Of a DNA stretch of 64,000 bases, positions 54,101-63,100 are shown one piece after another. Source of the stretch: Fragum whitleyi. Lineage: Eukaryota; Mollusca; Bivalvia; Cardiida; Cardiidae. The position numbers and the translations under genes were made by a program. The notes beneath the pieces were generated by a model. It saw nothing but the letters and a program-made list of their open reading frames with translations. It searched no databases and was not told where the DNA came from. Location: NCBI GenBank assembly GCA_948146395.1, contig OX411543.1, positions 20,996,026 through 21,060,025 on the forward strand. The letters are read 5' to 3'. The first letter of the stretch is position 1. Each line of letters begins with the position of its first letter.

Positions 54101-57100
54101 TGAATTCTATGCCTTCTAACTACAAATTTACCAAGTTTCAGCAGTATAGCATGAATACACTTGATGCTGCAAATTGAAATAAGATGGGTGGGAAGTCTCG
54201 GGGCAAAAAAGTGACATCCTGAATGTCGGACCCACTCTATATTGCTTTTGTCAACAATGTTTTAATATGTTATAAACTGTGAACTCCGATCAAGTCCCAC
54301 CAATTATTTCATCCCAAAAGGTCTGTGCACATCCTCACAAAAAACATACAACTTTTTCAAGTAAAACTCGTTACAGAGACGGATATTTGAGTTTTGGGAT
54401 AACGTTTATAATAGACAATTTGATTTCCACTCTAAACATATTGAATATTTTAAACAGGTGAAAGTACTATCTTCAATAACATTGAAATAAAACAACCCCA
54501 AAATTGATGTTAAGGAATTTAATTCTGATCTTTATTGCTCAATTTTAGACATAATGCGATTGTAACTGCGTTCTACTTAAACAATAACCCATATTAGTTG
54601 TAATTACCATTTCAATTGCCCCGACCTTGCACTCTTATGGAAAAAATTACCACATATTGGTTGATTAGACCTCTTTCAGTGTCAAGCCTTTTTAAGTTAA
54701 CCTCATGGTTGCAAATACAATTGTTGTGCATTCAATTCTTATTACAGCACAACTTGAAAATTTCAAATCACTTGTGTATTATTGTTTTCTAGGAATTTCC
54801 TTCTCAAAAGTGAGTTTATAACTTGCCCCAAAAGTGTATCATTTGGTTTCCATAGCGACAGTTTCTAAACAAACGTGTAGTCATATTAGGTTACATGTTT
54901 GTATAATTAGCACTCACAGTTCATCAAAATCTGATTAATGATATAAAAGACATTGGAATAGTCTCGGAACTTTTTGATACCCCCTCGTATAAAGGAAATT
55001 GAATGAGTTGTCATGAAATACCAAATTTTTCTGTTGAACAAGTCATCTATAAACAGATAAAAAATAAGGCTTTGCTGAGTTTTTAGGTCACCTGAGTATG
55101 AAGTGCTCAAGGTGAGCTTTGGTGGATATCCATCATGCATCCTAAGAGTCCGCAATTTTTGTAAAAACAAACTGAAAATTGGTCAGAATGGTTGTCTTGA
55201 TGAAATAGGGGACTAGACTGGAATTGGGTTGGGTAAAAACCTAAGTAATGAGGTCAAATCTTAGAAAAACCTTGTGGGTATTCTAGAGGCCACATTTTAG
55301 CCTAATCAACCTGAAAATTGGTCAAAATGAATATCTTGATGAAATCACAAATTAGTTTGAAATTGGGTGAAGTTGGGTAAAAAACTAGGTCACAGGGTCA
55401 AATCTTAAAACCTTGTTGACACGAAGGGCCATATTTTAGCCAAATTAACCTGAAAATAGGTCAGAATGAATTTCTTGTTTTTTAAAACCAACAGTATTAA
55501 TTTTGCTTGTCATTATTTCTATCATTTCATCAAGCTTCCGTTAGAATTTTTAGATTGTTAATTCAGCTGAGCGATTTAGGGTCACTATGGCCCTCTTGTT
55601 AGCTCACCTGAGCATAACGTGCTCAGGGAGAGCTTTTAGGATCACCCTCACTCCGTTGTGCGTCGTCAACTTTCTTAAAACTCCTTATCCTCCTAAACCC
55701 CTTGGCTGATTTCAACTAAATTTTGCCAGAATGTTCCCTGGGTGACTCTCTTCAAAAATTGTTCGCTAGATTTTGATTGGGCCATAAATATGAGCAATGC
55801 AGGGCAGGGCTAATTTTGAGCTGGAAATTTTGAACAACATCTCCTCCTGAACCACTGGGTGGATTTCAATGAAACTTTATGAGAATGTTCCTTGGGTGAC
55901 CCTTTTCAAAAATTGTTCACAAAATTTTGATTGGCTCATAAATATAGGCATGGCAGGGTGGGACTTATTTTGAGCCCAAAATCTTTGAACGACATCTCCT
56001 GAACCACTGGGCCGTTTTCAAAGAAACTATACCAGAATGTTCCTTGGGTGACCCTTTTCAAAAATTTGAATGCAAAATTCTGATTGGTATGGCAGGATGG
56101 GGCTTATTTTGAGTCTCCTCTGTAATGAATGGATGGGCAGTGTCTTTTATCACTGTAAATTTTGGAATAACATCTCTTCTTCAACAATTAAGCAAATGCG
56201 AATGAAACTTTGCATGAAAGTTTCTTTGATGAGATCCACTGGATCAATAAAATTAAGGAAAGTGGTTTAGGGCCATTCTGGCCCTCTTGTTTAAATAGTT
56301 TGTCACAGGGTCTAAGTCTGACATCAACAATATCCAAAGGACTCAATCATTGGGATCTTGAGGGTCCTTTTTTAAATTTTGGGGAGTCCCTGCTTAAGGT
56401 ATAGACTTTCTTTTAGGCTTATTTTGTACATGTATTTTGAAGATTTAGTAAAGAAATTGATAAAAGTATATTAATTTTTGGGCACAATTTCAGAAAAGAA
56501 TTGAAGACTGTTTGAAGCTCTCTTCAATTCTTTTCTGAAAGTGATCCCAAGAGGGTCTATTGGACTCTCATCATACCGTTAGACGTTTATGACAGCTCTT
56601 GTTGAAAATACTTTCTTGAAACAAAGCATAAACGCACACTCATGATATATTAATTCCCTTTCAAGCGTAATAGCAGACAGTTTCAACTCAACCATTATTG
56701 CATTGATCTTTAATGCCTTGCTTTGATTTCAGGAAAATGGCATCATATCACCAAATATGAAACTCACCATTGGTGGTACAAATTCCATCATGGTATCCCC
56801 ACCCCAGGCGGGCAACAAGCAATCATCAACAAACACAGCTCAAAATATCTCGGTAAAATCTGCTCCTGGCAAGATGCCAGTACCAACAGAGGACAAGAAC
56901 GGGCCAATAACTATGCCTGGTCCAGAAACGTCCCTGGCTGCAAAGGTACCACCAGTATCTGTTCATCCGGCGGCATTATCAACTCCGACGACTGGTACTC
57001 AGGTGATCAAAACGGAGATTAAACCAGAAATAGGTGAGTGAAGAATTTTTGGTTTCTCTATAGCCCATTACTGTGTTGAATTTAATCAGTTCCAGTCTAA

Positions 57101-60100
57101 TTTGCTTAAGGCTTTTTAATATCACTGTTTTTACTATACATGTACTAGATCTTAACCCTTGCACTTGTTTCATTGCACAAATCTAACCATAAAGACAATC
57201 TTTGTTCATTTTAAAAGACCAGGGCTTTTTCCAGGTATTTTGGGAAAGGGCCCCTGGCCCCAAATTGGGAAAAAATATCGACAAAACCCTTAAATTGGGA
57301 AAAAAATAAAACTTGTATAAATTGTAACATTTGCTTTAATAATCAAATAAGCTTATACACATCCCATGAAATCTTTAATCATTACAGTTTCCTTTTTTTT
57401 TTTGGCTCTGAATTCATCACACAGTCATCCAACTTTGAACTGGGTGTGTCACCAAGATCTATAACAATGATCATTAAGTTTTGTATGGTGTTCTAGGTGA
57501 GAGAACTTCAAATAGGTGTACATATATTCAAGTGACTGAATCCACAGGTAGCAAACACAGGTGGGGATAGTGTAATATTACCAAACATTAACCACAAAAA
57601 ACATAATGTTAACATTTTTTATCAAAATAATTATATTAACTATATTATATATTTCCATGAAAAGATTTACATAATATTTTTTAGTGGCTAATTTTAACAC
57701 CACCCCCACCCGTTTTGGCTACCTGTGACTGAACCCAGCTCTCTACTCACATTTGTGTGAGTTTGTTAATGCTGAATGGTAGAAAATTCAATGACTTGTT
57801 TGTTCACTAGTCACTTGATCAGATGAACTGGACTCAAAAGAAATTACGGGGTCATAAATAAGGCATGACTTATCGCCATTTACTTTACTGGTCGAAGGTT
57901 TTAGGGAATTGTTGTCGCCTATATCAGTTACGGTTGTACAGCCGAATTAATCAACTATCAAATAAGATTTGGAATGGCATTTTCAAAGTCTCTTCACGAA
58001 AGATGAATCAACTATTGTGTGAGCCCAACATCGCAAACTTATTTCATATTTCCCCGCTTTTATAATTACGCCGTTGTTGACATCGTCGCTTAGACAACGA
58101 AACTACGATCTTTCATTTGTTATTAAAAACAGTAAAGCTATACAAAAATATGCGTATTTTCGGGAGATTAGGTCCCTGGGATCCGAAGACTTACCGCTAT
58201 CGTATGCGGGAACCATATTATCGATTTATTCGTATTCGACTAGCTTTACAAGAATGGTTATTCGGCACTTATACGCGTCGTACTTTGAAATTTTTATCGT
58301 TTCCAAATAACGTTGAGCACATTTTTTACTTTTCTATTCTTCCTTAGAAAAGAGAAAATCAAAAATGGAACATAGCTTTGGGAATTTTTTATTCAAATTG
58401 GGAAAAAAATGGGGCCGTTTTGGATTGGGAATGGGGCCGAAATTCGGCCCCGCAGGAATAGGCGAAAAAGCCCTGAAGACATTAGATATTGCTATCAAAC
58501 TGTAATTGGTAGCCTGTCAGATTTTTAGTCAAAAGGTCCAGTCACAGGTGGGATAGCAGCTAGAGGCTAGCAAAGCATGTTATGCTTGTACTGGTCACAG
58601 GTGTGAGAAATACCAGAAATTCATTGCAAGGTTCTCTAACCACTGAAATATGACTGAAAAATGGTTTAAAACTGGAGTTTTACCCCATTAAAACAGACAA
58701 ATCATTGTAAAAGGGGTCAGTGCCTATACATATATAGGCTCTTACAGTAGCATAACTAATTCGGAACACCACTGGGCAAATCTCGCGATCAACCTGGGAT
58801 GTACATAGACAGACTATTTCAATATTAAGTAAAGATAGAACACTTCCACTTTTAGTTGTGAATAATACAAATAAGTTTTTAAAATTTATAGACATGGATT
58901 ATTGGCAAAACTTTCTCCAATTCACACAATTTTCTTACATACACATCTGCCTTACTATTTGAGGTCTGTCGCAGTTTATGGAAATGGCCGAGTGATGTTC
59001 CGAATGCAGTATATCTCTGACCTCTCCAGAGGGCCTCGAGATATTTGCCTCTTGTTTTCACTAACATCAATTGTTTGTTCCGTCTTTGTTGACAGTTAAC
59101 CCACCAACACGTCCAATCACTCACACATTACCTCAACAACCCGGTAAACCCACAAACGTAGCTGCGCCGAAACCTCCGAGCAAACCGACAGGTAATTAAC
59201 ATGTGAATATTCAAATCATCAGTGTTCTTATACAGCATTACTACAGTTTTCATCAAACTACAGGTTAAAAGGGTTTAAAATTGCACCTCAGAAATGGGGT
59301 AAAATTTTTAATTTTCTGCCCTCATTTAAGAATAATTGAATGGCTAGAACAATGAATGAATATCAAATGAAAGTATATTTATTACATGTTAATTGAATAA
59401 AGTTGGAAGGAAATTGCCAAAAAAACAAATCAAGGGGTCAGTGCAACACTATTGTAAGTGCCTATACACTGCCCTCCAAAAGATCCTTCACACACATTTC
59501 ATTTATAAGATTTTCAGCTTTAATCTTTATAAACAAAGTTATAGATTAGTTTTTATTACTTAAAATCTTATTATTCCCATTTGAACGCTACTTTAGACGA
59601 CAAAATGACTGTTGATAAAGATACTATTTTAGAACAATGTATAACAGAAAATATTGAGACAAAAGGAGAAAATGCTGATTATCAGTGGAACATTGTGAGA
59701 GACTTGTAAATAGCATGCCTAGATGCATGTTCAGGCTGTCTAACCTGCTAATGGGACTACACTAAATATTGACAGAAGTTGATCCCCTCGATAGAAAATT
59801 TGGCAAAATGGTGAACTATTCTGATTTTGTCGATTTTACATGATTTTGCCATTTCTGGTATTGCTTCTTAATTGATACATTGCAATAAAGATATAATATA
59901 TACATTTTATTAATAAAAATAATATAAAACCTTTTTTTTAAATTACTTAAGCTAAAGATCTTTAAAAGAAGTGTCTGTGAAGAAACTTTTGGAGGGCAGT
60001 GTATATCATTAGGCACTTACAATAGTGTTGCACTGAGCCCTCGAAATGCTAGTTTTGATTCTGATTGTGTTCTTATTTTCTATTTCTTTTCAAAAATTCA

Positions 60101-63100
60101 AAGAAAGATATATATGTTACAGTGAATATGTAAAATCAGTGGTTTTGTAAAATAACTGAAAATTTCAGGGATTTTGTAAAATCACTGATTCCGTCAGCTA
60201 TTTCGTAAAATAACGGAATTTTTCAGTTGATATGTAAATTGATAGAATATTATTAGGAAAAAAAGGATGATACAGTACAGTTTATAAATAAAATAGGTAT
60301 TTCTTTTAAAATAATTGAATTAGGTTTCCACCGTTTTTGGTCAATACTTATATTTCTTTTCCAAATATTTAGATTGTTTGTAGTATTTGCTGGCATAATT
60401 GTTGTTCAAAATAAAGTTAAAGATGTGGATCCAGTGTCAGAAAAGAAGCAGAGAACAACAACAACCACTAAAGAAGTTGTAAAGCCTACATGTATTCGAA
60501 CTAAGGAATTCAGTACTACGTTTTTCGGATTCATAAGTGTGATTAGATTTCACACATACTTTCCAAATATTCACCTCTCACCAATGTGGTGATAACCGTA
60601 CCCCTATGTGAGATAGCAGGTGGAGGCTAGGAAAGGATGTGATGGTAGTACTGATGTGAGAAATAACAGGATTCCATTTTTTTGTGCTCCAGTCACCGCG
60701 CTATAACAAAGATTGTTGAAATCGGCTTTAAATCCCATTCAAACAAACAAATTGAAATAAAAATTCAATATCTCTTAGCTGAACTTAAAACAATTTGAAA
60801 TAACTTTTTGATTAAGTAATTTAAAAAATCACTGAAGTATGAAGATTTCTTTTAAAAAATTTTAAAACATACATTATAAACTACAAGTATAGTTTATCTA
60901 TAATTTGAAATAATACTGTATTTTTCTTTTTTATAAAAAAAAATAATAATAATAAAAAAATATTCCATTATTTCATATATTATATGAAATTTTCAGTTAT
61001 TTTATAAAACAACTTAGGGAATCAGTGATTTTACAAAATCCCTGAAATTTTCAGTTATTTTACAAAACCACTGATTTTACATCTTCACTGTATCATATAT
61101 ATATCTTTTTCATATAATTATCATAGGATGGATGAAAATATACTGGTCAGGTATTAATACAAGTTTACAAGTAAATATTTTCAGGGATTCTATTTTGTTA
61201 CTAGTTAAAAAGTTAATGTTTTTTTCTATCTTTCTATCATGATGAGGTGTTTCAAATGATTACCAACAGCATAGGGTTCAAGTTAGAAATAACAAAATAT
61301 TTTAAATTATCAAAAAAAAAAGGAAGAAAAAAAAACATTATCTGTAGCTCGGTATGTCTTCACTCTTTGTACTTGTGAAGTTCTTAGCTCTACTGATCAC
61401 ATGGTGCTCAAGGTGAGCTTTTGTGATCATTGAATGTCCCTTGTCCGTTGTGTGTCGTCCGTCATCCGGCGTCAACAATTTAAGTGTTAACCTAGAGGCC
61501 ACAAATATGGCCAAATCTTCATGAAACATGGTCTGAATGTTGACCAGGTCACAAGGCTGAACCCTATTGAAAACGGGAAGGATCCATGCCATATCACAGG
61601 AAAAGGGGCCTTATTGCCAATTTTCTTGTTTACACTCTAGATGCCCCAAATATGGCTCAATCTTCATGAAACTTGGTCAGAATGTTGGTCAGGTCACAAG
61701 GATTAATCCTATTGAAAATGGCAAGGATCCATGACCTATCACAGGAAAAAGGGCCTTTATGACAATTTTCTTTTTAGCTCGCCCGGGACGAAAGTCTCGG
61801 AAGAGCTATTGTCATACCCTCGGATGTCGGCGTCAGCCTTGGTGTCGGCATCCGCATTAGGTTAAAGTTTTTTATTTCTATCAATATTTATCCTAGAGGC
61901 TTTATTTTTTACAGAAACACTCATTAGGGCATAGGCTTTCATTTGAGACCAACATTCATGTCGAAATGACCTTTAGACTGTGACCTTGACCCTTTCAAAA
62001 AAACTTTATCCAAAAACTTTAACCAAAAACTTTAACCAAAAAAACTTTAACCTTGCTTATATTTTCTGTAAGCTTTAAACTAGAGACATCATTACTTCAT
62101 ATGCACACTCATTAGGTGATAGGCTTTCACCATAGACAAAGGTCCTTGACAATTTGACCTTGACCTTGACCCTTTGTGGACTTATAAAAACTTTAACTGA
62201 AAACTTTAACCAAAAACTTTAACCTTGCATATACATTTTTTAATGCTCTAACCTAGGGACATCATAGCTTCATATATAAACTCACCAGGTGATAGGCTTT
62301 CACCAGAGACCAAGGTCCTTCACAATTTGACCTTGACCTTTACCATTTGTGGACTTAGAAAAAAACTTTAACTGAAAACTTTAACCAAAAACTTTAACCT
62401 TACTTATATTTGAATGCTCAGATCTGAATGCTTTAACCTAGGGACATCATTACTTCATATACATAGTCACAAGATGAAAGGCTTTCACCAGAAACCAAGG
62501 GCCTTGACAATTTGACCTTGACCTTGACCTTTTATGGACTTGGAAAAACTCAAACTGAAAAACTTTAACCAAAAATTTAACTTTGCTTATATTTTCTAAA
62601 TGCTTTACTCAGGGACATTATTACTTCATACACATACTTACTAGGTGATAGGCTTCTACAGAGACCAAGGTCCTTCACAATTTGACCTTGATCTTGACCT
62701 TTTGTGGACTTAGAAAAATTTTAAAGAAAAACTTCATGTTTGATGCAAAGAAATTCCATTGGTAACCTCATCTGCTTGTAGGCTTTCACTTTACCATAAC
62801 CTTATACATGCAATTAAAACAAAAAAGTTTTTATATTTCTTAATTACTACTCAAACAGATATATATTAGATCATGGACTTTAACATTGAAAGAAACCACT
62901 TTGAACTTCGGTCTTTGGTCAAGTGCTGTTTGTGACAAGCAGCTGTTTGGGCGAGCTACGTTGTCCGCGGACAACTCTTGTTTTAATGATCTAGAGGCCA
63001 CAAATAGGGCTCAATCTTCATGAAACTTGGTCATAAAGTTGGCCAGGTCACAAGGATGAAGCCTATCCAAAATGTGTAGGATCCATGCCCTATCATGGGA

